Origin: JBQTHP01 sp052389755
Lineage (GTDB): Bacteria; Pseudomonadota; Gammaproteobacteria; Steroidobacterales; Steroidobacteraceae
Assembly (NCBI GenBank): GCA_052389755.1
Contig: JBQTHP010000110.1
Span: 1 to 10,887 of the forward strand
Reading direction: 5' to 3'
DNA: 10,887 nt
Within the stretch, counting starts at the first letter, position 1; the number at the start of each line of letters is the position of its first letter. Shown one piece after another: positions 1-7,005 of this stretch. The position numbers and the translations under genes are program-made. The notes under the pieces are model-generated. The model was not told the origin of the DNA and made no database searches. It saw only the letters and a program-made list of their open reading frames with translations.

Positions 1-30
1 ATCTTCGAGACGGAGATGGAGGTCGGCTGA
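1..30 (+). CDS. possible 3' end of an upstream gene
   Basis: Reading from base 1 gives nine codons (IFETEMEVG) and then TGA at 28-30. All nine codons end in G or C, as in the clear genes of this window, so this may be the tail of a plus-strand gene that begins outside it. Nine codons cannot identify a product. The stop lies in the loop of a small hairpin, with GGTCGGC at 21-27 pairing with GCCGACC at 32-38. If real, the gene converges with the tesB operon. Confidence 0.3.
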   Translation: MFETEMEVG

Positions 31-64
31 CGCCGACCGGCCTCCGCCCTCCGGCCGGACAGGA

Positions 65-101
65 CCGCTCCGCGTCCACTCGCGTCCGCACGGCGACGGA
101 C
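65..101. repeat. left copy of a 37-nt inverted repeat shared with the right end of the window
   Basis: The reverse complement of 65-101 matches 10734-10770 at 34 of 37 positions, with a perfect 24-nt core (78-101 against 10734-10757). Both copies lie outside recognisable genes. The core contains GTCCG and CGGAC, which could form a short stem. Two copies in inverted orientation about 10.6 kb apart suggest a dispersed intergenic repeat, but the window alone cannot show how many copies the genome has. Confidence 0.6.
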
Positions 102-114
102 TCCCCCGCGACGT

Positions 115-197
115 GGAGCCGCCATGCAGGCAAGCCCGAATTGACCGAGCGAATATCGTGGAGCGAATCAATTCGGGCTTGCCTGCACGGCGGCTCC
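115..197. repeat. 30-bp near-perfect inverted repeat with 23-nt loop
   Basis: The arm at 115-144 pairs with 168-197 at 29 of 30 positions; the only mismatch is A124 with C188. The loop at 145-167 carries the first copy of a direct repeat GAGCGAAT (147-154), and the second copy (161-168) runs into the right arm. Further out, both sides share CGACGT (109-114, and the reverse complement of 212-217). There the right side has about 14 extra bases, so the repeat was once longer. The element sits just beyond the tesB stop, between that gene and a possible convergent gene. It has no T-tract, so it is not a classical terminator. A REP-like or MITE-like palindromic element is plausible. Confidence 0.75.
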
Positions 198-210
198 TTC
201 GGACAGGCTC

Positions 211-1074
211 CTACGTCGTCGCGAGCGAACGCACGAGCCCTTCCTGCGCGGTGCTCGCAACCAGCCGGCCGTCGCGCGAGAAGATGTCCGCGCGCGCAAA
301 TCCGCGCGCCCCCGAGGCACTTGGACTTTCGACGGCATAGAGCAGCCAATCGTCGACGCGCAACGGTCGATGAAACCACATCGCGTGATCGACGCTCGCC
401 ATGACGAGCTTGCCGCTCAGGTACGAGGTGCCGTGCGGCAGGGTCGCCGTGTCGAGCAGGTTGTAGTCCGAGACGTACGCGAGCAGGCAGCGGTGCAGCG
501 CTTCGTCGTCCGGCAGGCGACTCACGGCGCGAAACCACACGTGCCGTATCGCCGGGCTCTTGCGTGACGCGAGCAGCTCGTACGGCTCGACCATGCGGAA
601 CTCGAACGGCCGCGGTGCCGCGAGGAGCAGCCGGCGCGCCTCGGGAAGCCGTTCCAGCAGCTCGCGCCGCGGCTTCGACGAGTCGGGCAGCTGCTCGGGC
701 GGCGGCACCTGCGGCATCGAGCTCTGGTGGTCGAAGCCTGCCTCGGTGACCTGGAACGAGGCAGCCATGTTGAAGATCTGCTCGCCGTGCTGGATGGCGA
801 CGACGCGCCGGCTCGAGAAACTGCGACCGTCGCGACTGCGATCGACGCTGTAGACGATCGGTGCGTTGCAGTCCCCGCGCCGCAGGAAGTACGCATGCAG
901 CGAATGCACGATGCGGCCCTCCACCGTCTTCGACGCGGCGACCAGCGCTTGCCCGAGAACCTGCCCGCCGAACACCTGCGGTACGCCGATATCGCGGCTC
1001 GCGCCGCGAAAGAGGTTCACTTCGAGCGGCTCGAGCTCGAGAAGCGCGAGCAGGTCGGCGATGCGCTTGTCCAT
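211..1074 (-). CDS. tesB: acyl-CoA thioesterase II (TesB)
   Basis: This enzyme hydrolyses acyl-CoA to free fatty acid and CoA in the cytoplasm. The 287-residue product matches TesB (about 286 residues in E. coli) end to end as a double hotdog fold: N-terminal MDKRIADLLALLEL, then QVFGGQVLGQAL (33-44), SFSSRRVVAIQ (85-95), DHAMWFHRP (229-237), SASGARGFAR (252-261) and STAQEG (274-279). The expected catalytic triad falls at D203, S227 and Q277; Ser replaces the Thr of the E. coli enzyme, as in peroxisomal relatives. I chose the ATG at 1074 because it aligns with known TesB starts. A TTG at 1092 in the same frame overlaps the azurin stop and would add six residues. No strong Shine-Dalgarno is visible, so the gene may be translated by coupling to azurin 14 nt upstream. 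It is last in a three-gene operon, and its TAG stop touches the outer edge of the inverted repeat downstream. Confidence 0.93.
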   Translation of the reverse strand: MDKRIADLLALLELEPLEVNLFRGASRDIGVPQVFGGQVLGQALVAASKTVEGRIVHSLHAYFLRRGDCNAPIVYSVDRSRDGRSFSSRRVVAIQHGEQIFNMAASFQVTEAGFDHQSSMPQVPPPEQLPDSSKPRRELLERLPEARRLLLAAPRPFEFRMVEPYELLASRKSPAIRHVWFRAVSRLPDDEALHRCLLAYVSDYNLLDTATLPHGTSYLSGKLVMASVDHAMWFHRPLRVDDWLLYAVESPSASGARGFARADIFSRDGRLVASTAQEGLVRSLATT

Positions 1075-1088
1075 CCGGCGAACCGGGG

Positions 1089-1565
1089 TCAACCGAACGT
1101 GAGCTTGCCCTTCATGAGCGCGCTGTGGCCGGGGAAAGTGCAGAGATACGTGTACGCCTCACCCTTCTTCAGCGCTGCCGTCCCGAACTTGATCGTGGTC
1201 GACTCGCCGCCCCCGACCACTTTCGTAGTCGCGAGCACGCGCTTGTCATTGGGCGGTACGTAGTTCTCCTTGAGACCCGCGGCCATGCCGGCGCTCGAGA
1301 CGGCGTTGACGTCGGCCGTGTTGACGAGCACCCAGTTGTGACCCATCGACTGCGCCGGCAGCTTGCCCGTGTGTTTGAGCGTGAGCTCCACTTCGGTGCA
1401 GTCGCCGGCGACCGCGAGCTCCTTCTTGTCGTACTGCATGAGATCGTTGCCGGCGATCTCGAGCTTGCAGACCTTCGGCGCAGCCTCTGCCGGGGAACCC
1501 ACGAACAATGCCTGAGTGACACCGATAACTGCCGCTGCCAGTAGCGTGTTTCGCATGCGAATCAT
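1089..1565 (-). CDS. azu: azurin (periplasmic blue copper protein)
   Basis: Azurin is a small periplasmic electron carrier with a type 1 copper site. The 158-residue precursor opens with a Sec signal peptide (MIRMR, a hydrophobic stretch of about residues 8-22, cleavage near SPAEA-A at 28-29), leaving a mature protein of about 129 residues, the usual length. All copper ligands are present: G75 and H76 in SMGHNWV, then C142, H147 and M151 in LCTFPGHSALMKG. C33 and C56 match the conserved disulfide. The start is ATG at 1565, supported by AAGGAG six bases upstream; the open frame runs further upstream without a plausible signal peptide. It lies 31 nt after the reductase gene and just before tesB, all on the minus strand. 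Electron partners cannot be read from the sequence; cytochrome c donors or oxidases and nitrite reductase are typical for the family. Confidence 0.96.
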   Translation of the reverse strand: MIRMRNTLLAAAVIGVTQALFVGSPAEAAPKVCKLEIAGNDLMQYDKKELAVAGDCTEVELTLKHTGKLPAQSMGHNWVLVNTADVNAVSSAGMAAGLKENYVPPNDKRVLATTKVVGGGESTTIKFGTAALKKGEAYTYLCTFPGHSALMKGKLTFG

Positions 1566-1579
1566 CCTGAACTCCTTGT
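1560..1579 (-). promoter_or_regulatory. ribosome binding site fixing the azurin start
   Basis: On the minus strand AAGGAG lies six bases before the ATG at 1565. It lies in the 31-nt gap after the reductase stop and is the clearest Shine-Dalgarno in this operon. It decides the azurin start against the longer open frame. Confidence 0.75.
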
Positions 1580-1596
1580 GATGAACCAGACCTGAA

Positions 1597-2652
1597 TCAG
1601 CTCCCGGTGACGCCGAGCCGCTTGTGCATGATCGGGCTCGTGGTCGTGTACTGCAGGAACTGCTTCTTGTCCGGGTAAAGATGGTGCTGAATCGCGAAGG
1701 CCGCAAGGGCCGCCTCGTGAAAACCCGAGAGGATCAGCTTCTTCTTGCCAGGATACGTGCTGATGTCGCCGACCGCGAAGATGCCGGGTACGCTCGTCTG
1801 AAATTTCTCGGTGTCGACGTGAAGGGCCTTCTTCTCGAGCGCGATGCCCCACTCCGCGATCGGTCCGAGCTTCGGATGCAGACCGAAAAACGCGAGCAGG
1901 TGATCGGCTTCGAGCGTGTGCATCTCACCGCCGGACGCCTTGACGCGAACCCCGCGCAGGGCATCACCCTCGGTGACGAGGCCATCGGCGAGCCCCTGGA
2001 TGAAGCGCATGCGGCCCGCCGCCACGAGCTCGCGCATCCTCGCCACGGACGCCGGCGCCGCGCGAAACTCCGCGCGCCGATGCACGAGCGTCAGACTCTG
2101 CGCTTTGGGCGCGAAGTCGAGCGTCCAGTCGAGCGCGGAGTCGCCGCCGCCGAAGATGACGAGCCGCCGGCCGTAAAAGTCGGCGGCGCTCTTCACGCGA
2201 TAGTGGATGCGCGAACCCTCGAACGCCTCGGCGCCTGCAACGCCGATGCGCCGCGGCTGGAACGAACCGACGCCCGCCGCGATGACGACCGCACCGCAAT
2301 CGAACGTCGTCCCGGCGGCGGTGCGCACGCGGAAACGGCCGCCCTCGAGGGGCGCGAGCTCCGTGACTTCCTGGCCGAGGTGCAAGTGGGCATTGAACGG
2401 GCGGATCTGCTGCATCAGCCGATCGACGAGCTCCTGGGCGCCGCACACCGGCAGCGCGGGGATGTCGTAGATCGGCTTGTCGGGGTACAGCTCCGCACAC
2501 TGTCCGCCCGCGCTCTTGAGCGAATCGACGACGTGCGCACCGATCCCGAGCAGCCCGAGCTCGAACACCTGGAAGAGGCCGCACGGCCCCGCGCCGATGA
2601 TGAGAACGTCGGTGCGGATCGCGTCGTGGTCGGATGAAGGCAAAGCAGTCAC
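1597..2652 (-). CDS. ferredoxin/flavodoxin--NADP+ reductase, TrxR-like type
   Basis: This is a cytoplasmic FAD enzyme that passes electrons between NADPH and ferredoxin or flavodoxin. Numbering from the GTG at 2652 (351 residues): FAD-binding GAGPCG at 20-25, SAGGQC..YPDKPIYDIPA at about 48-66, a second Rossmann motif FGGGDSALDW at 167-176 with HRR at 191-193 (consistent with NADPH preference), and the FAD-binding GIFAVGDI at 290-297. The redox CxxC of true thioredoxin reductases is absent, which with the PIYDIP segment points to the TrxR-like ferredoxin-NADP reductase family. The start is uncertain. The frame is open to a TTG at 2700, but homology begins around TDVLIIGAGP; GTG 2652 and TTG 2643 both fit and neither has a good Shine-Dalgarno. 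It is the first gene of the operon with azurin and tesB, 31 nt before azurin. A link to azurin is tempting, but the two work in different compartments. Confidence 0.9.
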   Translation of the reverse strand: MTALPSSDHDAIRTDVLIIGAGPCGLFQVFELGLLGIGAHVVDSLKSAGGQCAELYPDKPIYDIPALPVCGAQELVDRLMQQIRPFNAHLHLGQEVTELAPLEGGRFRVRTAAGTTFDCGAVVIAAGVGSFQPRRIGVAGAEAFEGSRIHYRVKSAADFYGRRLVIFGGGDSALDWTLDFAPKAQSLTLVHRRAEFRAAPASVARMRELVAAGRMRFIQGLADGLVTEGDALRGVRVKASGGEMHTLEADHLLAFFGLHPKLGPIAEWGIALEKKALHVDTEKFQTSVPGIFAVGDISTYPGKKKLILSGFHEAALAAFAIQHHLYPDKKQFLQYTTTSPIMHKRLGVTGS

Positions 2653-2700
2653 GGGCAGAGGTTCGGCACGGGTACAAAGGGCCGCGAATTCTAGCAGCAA

Positions 2701-2784
2701 GCGACAGGAAGCGGCCGGCGTGCCTCACCACCCGCGGGCAGCTTATAGTTAGTACGTTTCCGCGCCCACGGAGCCGATAAAACC
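2701..2784. promoter_or_regulatory. divergent promoter region between the reductase and iorA operons
   Basis: The only gap between the two divergent operons has an AT-richer patch in very GC-rich DNA. TATAGT at 2744-2749 on the plus strand fits a -10 for iorA; the minus strand overlaps it with TATAAG, a possible -10 for the reductase. I see no convincing -35 for either, so an activator may be needed or the sites may be wrong. GGAG at 2770-2773 is a weak ribosome binding site 11 bases before the iorA ATG. Confidence 0.4.
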
Positions 2785-3264
2785 ATGATCACGCTCAACG
2801 TCAACGGCAAGGACAGGCAGGCCGACGTCGACCCGGAGACTCCGCTGCTCTGGGTGCTGCGGGACACGCTCGGCCTCACCGGCACGAAATTCGGCTGCGG
2901 CGCGGCGCTCTGCGGCGCCTGCACCGTGCATCTCGACGGCGAGCCGACGCGCTCGTGCGTCACGCCGGTCAGCGCGGTCGCCGGCAAGAAGATCACGACG
3001 ATCGAGGGCCTGTCGGCCGACCGCAGCCACCCGGTCCAGAAAGCCTGGATCGAGCTCGATGTCCCGCAGTGCGGGTATTGCCAGTCCGGTCAGATCATGT
3101 CCGCCGTGGCGCTGCTCGCGAAGAAACCCAAGCCCACGGACGCCGACATCGATGAGGCGATGTCCGGCAATCTCTGCCGCTGCGGCACGTACCAGCGCAT
3201 CCGCGCCGCGATCCACCGAGCCGCTCAACTGAAGGGGGATGCCAATGAGTCTCGCCCGTCGTGA
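2785..3264 (+). CDS. iorA: isoquinoline 1-oxidoreductase-type [2Fe-2S] subunit (IorA-like)
   Basis: This is the small iron-sulfur subunit of a molybdenum hydroxylase; it relays electrons from the Mo site to an external acceptor. The 159 residues show both expected clusters: a plant-type N-terminal [2Fe-2S] site with C38, C43, C46 and C58 (GCGAALCGACTVHLDG), and a C-terminal four-helix domain with C96, C99, C131 and C133 (QCGYCQSGQ and LCRCGTYQRI). Length and motifs match the family throughout. It has no signal peptide. Relatives are exported folded, carried by the Tat signal of the large subunit, which here is the next gene and overlaps by 20 bases. It is first in the plus-strand operon. The family is also used for aldehyde and other N-heterocycle dehydrogenases, so the substrate is not known. 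Confidence 0.93.
   Translation: MITLNVNGKDRQADVDPETPLLWVLRDTLGLTGTKFGCGAALCGACTVHLDGEPTRSCVTPVSAVAGKKITTIEGLSADRSHPVQKAWIELDVPQCGYCQSGQIMSAVALLAKKPKPTDADIDEAMSGNLCRCGTYQRIRAAIHRAAQLKGDANESRPS
3232..3247 (+). promoter_or_regulatory. ribosome binding site deciding the iorB start
   Basis: AAGGGGG ends at 3238, six bases before the ATG at 3245. The other in-frame ATG at 3239 directly abuts it with no spacer, so 3245 is the better start. The site lies inside the 3' end of iorA. Confidence 0.65.
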
Positions 3265-5374
3265 TTTCCTGAAGGGATCGGCGGCCGTCTCCGGCGGCCT
3301 GGTCATCGGGCTGTATCTGCCCGGGTGCAGCAAGAAGGAGCCGACCGGCGGTGAGAAGAAGATCATCGAGGCCAACGCGTGGCTGCGCATCGGCACCGAC
3401 AACTCGATCACCTTTCTGTGCGACCGCTCCGAGATGGGCCAGGGCGTGTACACGGCGCTGCCGATGATCCTCGCCGAAGAGCTCGGCGTGAGAGTCCCTC
3501 GAATCAAGGTCGAGTTCGCACCGGCGGGTGTGGCATACATCAACAACATGCTCGGCACGCAGATCACCGGCGGCAGCACCAGCGTCCGCGACGCGTGGAC
3601 GAAGCTGCGCACGGCCGGCGCGCAGGCGCGTCGCATGCTCGTCACGGCGGCCGCGAAGGAATGGCGCAGCCCGATCTCGGGCATCCGCGTGCAGGACGGG
3701 GTGATCCAGTCGCCGCGCGGCAAGAAGTTGACGTTCGGCCAGGTGGCCGAGGCAGCCTCGAAGCTTCCGGTTCCGAAGGATGTGAACCTCAAGGACCCGG
3801 GAAACTTCCGCGTCATCGGCAAGCCGATGAAGCGCCTCGACACGCCGGCGAAGGTGGACGGCTCGGCGCAATTCGGCATCGACGTGCGTCTTCCCGACAT
3901 GCTGTATGCCGCGCTCGCGCAGCCGCCGGTGCTCGGCGGAAAAGCAGCGAGCTTCGACGGCGAGGCCGCGAAGGCGATGCCGGGCGTCAAAGCCGTCGTG
4001 CAGACCACTACGGGCATCGCCGTGGTCGCCGATTCGTGGTGGCAGGCGCGCAAGGCGCGCGATGCCGTCAAGATCCAGTGGGACGCAGGCCCGAACGTTG
4101 GGCTCAACGATGCGGCCATCTCACGGGGCCTGAAGCGGGCTGCCGCGACGAACGGCAAGGTCGCCAAGGAAGCAGGCGATACGAACGCGTGGCTGCAGTC
4201 GTCCGCGCGCGTCATCAGCCAGGAGTACGAATCCCCGCTGCTCGCGCACGCGACGCTCGAGCCGCAGAACTGCACTGCGGACGTGAAGGCCGACGGGTGC
4301 GACATCCACGTGCCGACGCAGGCACAGCTCATGGCGCAGAGCGCGGCTGCACAGGCAGCGGGCCTTACACCCGAGCAGGTGCGAGTGCACACCACCTTCC
4401 TCGGCGGCGGGTTCGGCAGGCGGCTCGAAGTCGATTTCATTCCGGCCGCCGTGGAAGCCTCGAAAGCCGTCGGCAAGCCGGTGAAACTGCTGTGGACGCG
4501 CGAGGACGACACGACGCACGACGCTTACCGGCCGCCCGCGTTTCATCGCGTATCGGCTGCACTCGATCGCAGCGACGGCAGGCTCATGGCGTGGAGGCAT
4601 CGCATCGTCAGTCCGTCGATCACGGCACGCATGTTCCCGTCGGTCGTCGAGAACGCGATCGACCCGTTCGCGGTCGAAGCCGCCGCAAACTACCCGTACG
4701 ACGTCCCGAACCTTCTCGTCGACTACGTGCGGCACGAGATCGGCATCAACGTCGGTTACTCGCGCTCGGTGAGCCACGCGCTCAATTGCTTCGTCGTGGA
4801 GAGCTTCATGGACGAGCTCGCCCATGCGGTGAACAAGGACCCGCTCGAGTTCCGCATGAGCCTGCTCGAGAAGCAGCCGCGCTACCGCGGCGTGTTGCGC
4901 CTCGCGGCGCGCGAGGCGGGCTACGGGTCCCCGCCCAAAGGACGCTACCAGGGCGTCGCGCTCATGGAGGGCTACGGCACCTATATGGCACAGGTCGCGG
5001 AGGTCTCGATCGAGAATGGCATCCCGAAGGTGCACAAGATCACCTGCGCGCTCGACTGCGGCCAGGTGGTGAACCCCGACACGGTCAACGCGCAGGTCGA
5101 AAGCTCGGTGATCTACGGTCTCACGGCCGCGCTGTGGGGCGAGATCAACGTGCAGGGCGGACGCGTGCAGCAGACCAATTTCGACACCTATCGCCTGATG
5201 CGCCTGAACGAGGCACCCCGAATCGATACGCACATCCTCGACAGCGGCGAGGAGCCGGGCGGAATCGGGGAGCCGGCCACCGCGCTCGTGGCTCCCGCGG
5301 TCTGCAACGCCCTCTACATAGCGACCAACCGGCGCGTGCGCTCCCTGCCCATCGCGCGACACCGTTTGGCATGA
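3245..5374 (+). CDS. iorB: isoquinoline 1-oxidoreductase-type molybdopterin subunit (IorB-like), Tat-exported
   Basis: This is the large catalytic subunit, which hydroxylates a substrate at a molybdopterin (usually cytosine-dinucleotide) cofactor. The 709 residues start with a twin-arginine signal, RRDFLK at 5-10, then a hydrophobic segment to about residue 27. The signal ends in LPGC (C28), which could be a lipobox anchoring the protein to a membrane. Family motifs follow: DRSEMGQG near residue 60, GGGFGRR at 387-393 (Mo-cofactor binding) and GGIGEPATALVAPA near the C-terminus, where E676 matches the catalytic glutamate of xanthine-oxidase-type enzymes. The length is at the shorter end for the family but both ends are intact. 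It overlaps iorA by 20 bases, and its TGA overlaps the ATG of the aminotransferase (ATGA), so the three genes are probably one transcript. The substrate is unknown: aldehydes and N-heterocycles are both possible. Confidence 0.93.
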   Translation: MSLARRDFLKGSAAVSGGLVIGLYLPGCSKKEPTGGEKKIIEANAWLRIGTDNSITFLCDRSEMGQGVYTALPMILAEELGVRVPRIKVEFAPAGVAYINNMLGTQITGGSTSVRDAWTKLRTAGAQARRMLVTAAAKEWRSPISGIRVQDGVIQSPRGKKLTFGQVAEAASKLPVPKDVNLKDPGNFRVIGKPMKRLDTPAKVDGSAQFGIDVRLPDMLYAALAQPPVLGGKAASFDGEAAKAMPGVKAVVQTTTGIAVVADSWWQARKARDAVKIQWDAGPNVGLNDAAISRGLKRAAATNGKVAKEAGDTNAWLQSSARVISQEYESPLLAHATLEPQNCTADVKADGCDIHVPTQAQLMAQSAAAQAAGLTPEQVRVHTTFLGGGFGRRLEVDFIPAAVEASKAVGKPVKLLWTREDDTTHDAYRPPAFHRVSAALDRSDGRLMAWRHRIVSPSITARMFPSVVENAIDPFAVEAAANYPYDVPNLLVDYVRHEIGINVGYSRSVSHALNCFVVESFMDELAHAVNKDPLEFRMSLLEKQPRYRGVLRLAAREAGYGSPPKGRYQGVALMEGYGTYMAQVAEVSIENGIPKVHKITCALDCGQVVNPDTVNAQVESSVIYGLTAALWGEINVQGGRVQQTNFDTYRLMRLNEAPRIDTHILDSGEEPGGIGEPATALVAPAVCNALYIATNRRVRSLPIARHRLA

Positions 5375-6678
5375 GCTCGAATCGCGAACTGCACGAGCGC
5401 CGCGCGGCCGCCGTGCCGCGTGGCGTGTCGAACTCGCTGGCGGTGTACGCCGAGCGCGCGGTCAATGCCGAGCTGTGGGACGTCGAAGGCACCCGCTACG
5501 TCGACTTCGCGAGCGGCATTGCGGTGCTCAACACGGGGCACGTGCATCCGAAGATCAAGGACGCGATCGCCGCGCAGCTCGAGAAGCTCACGCACGCGTG
5601 CTTCCAGGTCACGCCGTACGAGGGCTACGTCGCGCTCGCGGAAGGCTTGAACGCCGCAGCGCCGGGGACCACGCCGAAGAAGACGATCTTCCTCACCACC
5701 GGCGCGGAAGCGGTCGAGAATGCCATCAAGATCGCGCGCTTCCATACTAAGCGCTCCGCCGTCATCGCCTTCACCGGCGGATTCCACGGCCGCACGCTCG
5801 CGTGCATCAGCCTCACGGGCAAGGTGCAGCCATACAAGGTCGGCTTCGGGCCGATGCTGCCGGAGGTATTTCACCTGCCCTTCCCGACGGCCTTTCACGG
5901 CGTGACCGTCGATGATGCGATGAACGCGCTCGCGGAGCTCTTCAAGGCCGACGTCGATCCGGCGCGCGTCGCGGCGATCATCATCGAGCCGGTGCTCGGC
6001 GAAGGCGGCTTCTACATCGCGCCGCCCGAGCTGCTGCGCCGCCTGCGCGCGGTGTGCGACGAGCACGGCATCGTGCTCATCGCGGACGAGATTCAGAGCG
6101 GCTTCGCGCGCACCGGCCGGATGTTCGCGATCGAGCATTCGGGCGTCGAGCCCGATCTCATGACGATCGCGAAGAGCGTCGCGGGCGGTGTGCCGCTCTC
6201 GGCGGTGATCGGCAAAGCCGCGATCATGGATGCTCCCGGTCCGGGCGGCCTCGGCGGGACCTTCGCGGGCTCGCCGCTCGCGTGCGCCGCCGGACTCGCC
6301 GTGCTCGAGGTGATCCGCGAAGAGCGCCTCGCCGAGCGCGCGCAGCGGATCGGGCATTTCATGACCTCGCGCCTGAAGGGCCTGCAGGCGCGCTTCCCCT
6401 GCATCGGGGAAGTCCGTGGCCTCGGCGCGATGGTGGCCGTAGAGCTCGTGAAGAACCGACGCCCCGACGCGCCGGACGCCGATCTCACGAAGGCGATCGT
6501 TCAGGCGGCGGGCCGTCGCGGCCTCATCCTGCTGTCGTGCGGGCTGTATTCGAACGTGATCCGCTTTCTCGCGCCGCTCACGATTCCGGATGCGCAGTTG
6601 AAGGAAGGCTTCCACCTCTTCGAGCAGGCGCTCGAAGAAGCCGCGCAGCCGGCGCAGACGAAGAGCGCGGCAGTCTAG
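5371..6678 (+). CDS. gabT: 4-aminobutyrate--2-oxoglutarate aminotransferase (GabT type)
   Basis: This PLP enzyme moves the amino group of GABA (or close omega-amino acids such as 5-aminovalerate) to 2-oxoglutarate, giving succinate semialdehyde and glutamate in the cytoplasm. The 435 residues align nearly without gaps to E. coli GabT. Key positions fall at the same numbers: I50 in FASGIAVLNTGH, G111-A112 in TGAEAVENA, R141 in FHGRT, E206 and E211 in EPVLGEGG, D239 in ADEIQSG, the PLP lysine K268 in TIAKSVAGG, and R398 in NVIRFLAPLT. Position 209 is Leu where E. coli has Gln. The ATG at 5371 overlaps the iorB stop and has no Shine-Dalgarno, so translation is probably coupled. The frame stays open upstream through iorB to 3379, but that stretch is not GabT-like. 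No succinate-semialdehyde dehydrogenase lies in the window; DavT or another omega-aminotransferase specificity is possible. Confidence 0.93.
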   Translation: MSSNRELHERRAAAVPRGVSNSLAVYAERAVNAELWDVEGTRYVDFASGIAVLNTGHVHPKIKDAIAAQLEKLTHACFQVTPYEGYVALAEGLNAAAPGTTPKKTIFLTTGAEAVENAIKIARFHTKRSAVIAFTGGFHGRTLACISLTGKVQPYKVGFGPMLPEVFHLPFPTAFHGVTVDDAMNALAELFKADVDPARVAAIIIEPVLGEGGFYIAPPELLRRLRAVCDEHGIVLIADEIQSGFARTGRMFAIEHSGVEPDLMTIAKSVAGGVPLSAVIGKAAIMDAPGPGGLGGTFAGSPLACAAGLAVLEVIREERLAERAQRIGHFMTSRLKGLQARFPCIGEVRGLGAMVAVELVKNRRPDAPDADLTKAIVQAAGRRGLILLSCGLYSNVIRFLAPLTIPDAQLKEGFHLFEQALEEAAQPAQTKSAAV

Positions 6679-6698
6679 GAGCCTGCCCGACTATTCCG

Positions 6699-6998
6699 TC
6701 AGGCGCGACCGGCGTTCGCGTCGGTCGGCGTGTGGAAGTATTCGCTCTCGGTCGCGAGCTGGTCGACCAGCCGCTTGAGCTCGGCCATGCGGCCGGCGGC
6801 GGTGCTGATCGGCATGCAATCCTGGCAGCGCGGATCCCCGCACGGCTGGCGCGAATAGAGCCAGTACTGCAGCGCCCCCGCCAGCAGGCCGTCGGCGATG
6901 TCCCACAGGTCCGCATCCTTGTCCTTGTCGGCGATCTTGTTGCCCAGATCGACCGCTTTACTAAATGCGGAATCGAAGGTGTCGGCGAGCTCGGTCAT
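6699..6998 (-). CDS. small protein of unknown function with a CX4CX2C cluster
   Basis: I do not recognise this family. The 99-residue product starts with an acidic, helix-prone segment (residues 1-35), then an aromatic stretch ADGLLAGALQYWLYSRQ (about 35-51). Next comes a cysteine cluster C53-GDPR-C58-QD-C61, and finally a helical, charged tail (MAELKRLVDQLATESEYF). Three closely spaced cysteines suggest a metal or redox site, with a possible fourth ligand elsewhere. No signal peptide is apparent. The frame is open further upstream, but the ATG at 6998 begins the plausible protein; upstream residues are Arg/Ser-rich noise. There is no clear Shine-Dalgarno, and a TATACT lies only seven bases upstream, so the message could be leaderless. 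It converges on gabT with a 20-base gap. G/C third-position use and an intact frame support it as a gene. Confidence 0.7.
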   Translation of the reverse strand: MTELADTFDSAFSKAVDLGNKIADKDKDADLWDIADGLLAGALQYWLYSRQPCGDPRCQDCMPISTAAGRMAELKRLVDQLATESEYFHTPTDANAGRA

Positions 6999-7005
6999 GG
7001 CCCGT

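Noticed and set aside
21..38. Hairpin GGTCGGC/GCCGACC as a rho-independent terminator
   Set aside because: The stem is only 7 bp and no run of T follows; it may simply be a chance GC palindrome at a gene end.
113..404. Small plus-strand open frames over the palindrome and the tesB 3' end
   Set aside because: They run through a 30-bp inverted repeat and antisense to tesB, with no Shine-Dalgarno and no recognisable product.
1624..2637. 337-codon plus-strand open frame opposite the reductase gene
   Set aside because: It is a complementary-strand shadow of the flavoprotein, with low-complexity Arg/Glu/Ala content.
2749..4512. 587-codon minus-strand open frame opposite iorA/iorB
   Set aside because: It is antisense to two well-recognised genes, its composition is typical of high-GC shadows, and it has no recognisable domain.
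4121..5362. 413-codon minus-strand open frame opposite iorB
   Set aside because: It is a His/Arg-rich shadow of the IorB coding frame with no domains.
3379..5370. Long plus-strand open frame in phase with gabT running through iorB
   Set aside because: The sequence is Arg/Gly-rich with no family motifs, while the overlapping iorB frame is clearly a molybdenum hydroxylase. GabT homology starts exactly at the ATG at 5371.
5314..6615. 433-codon minus-strand open frame opposite gabT
   Set aside because: It is antisense to a gene whose catalytic residues all align with GabT; its own product is Arg/Glu-rich noise.
6682..6704. GCCTG/CAGGC inverted repeat between gabT and the convergent small gene as a terminator
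   Set aside because: A 5-bp stem with a 13-base loop and no T-tract is too weak to call.
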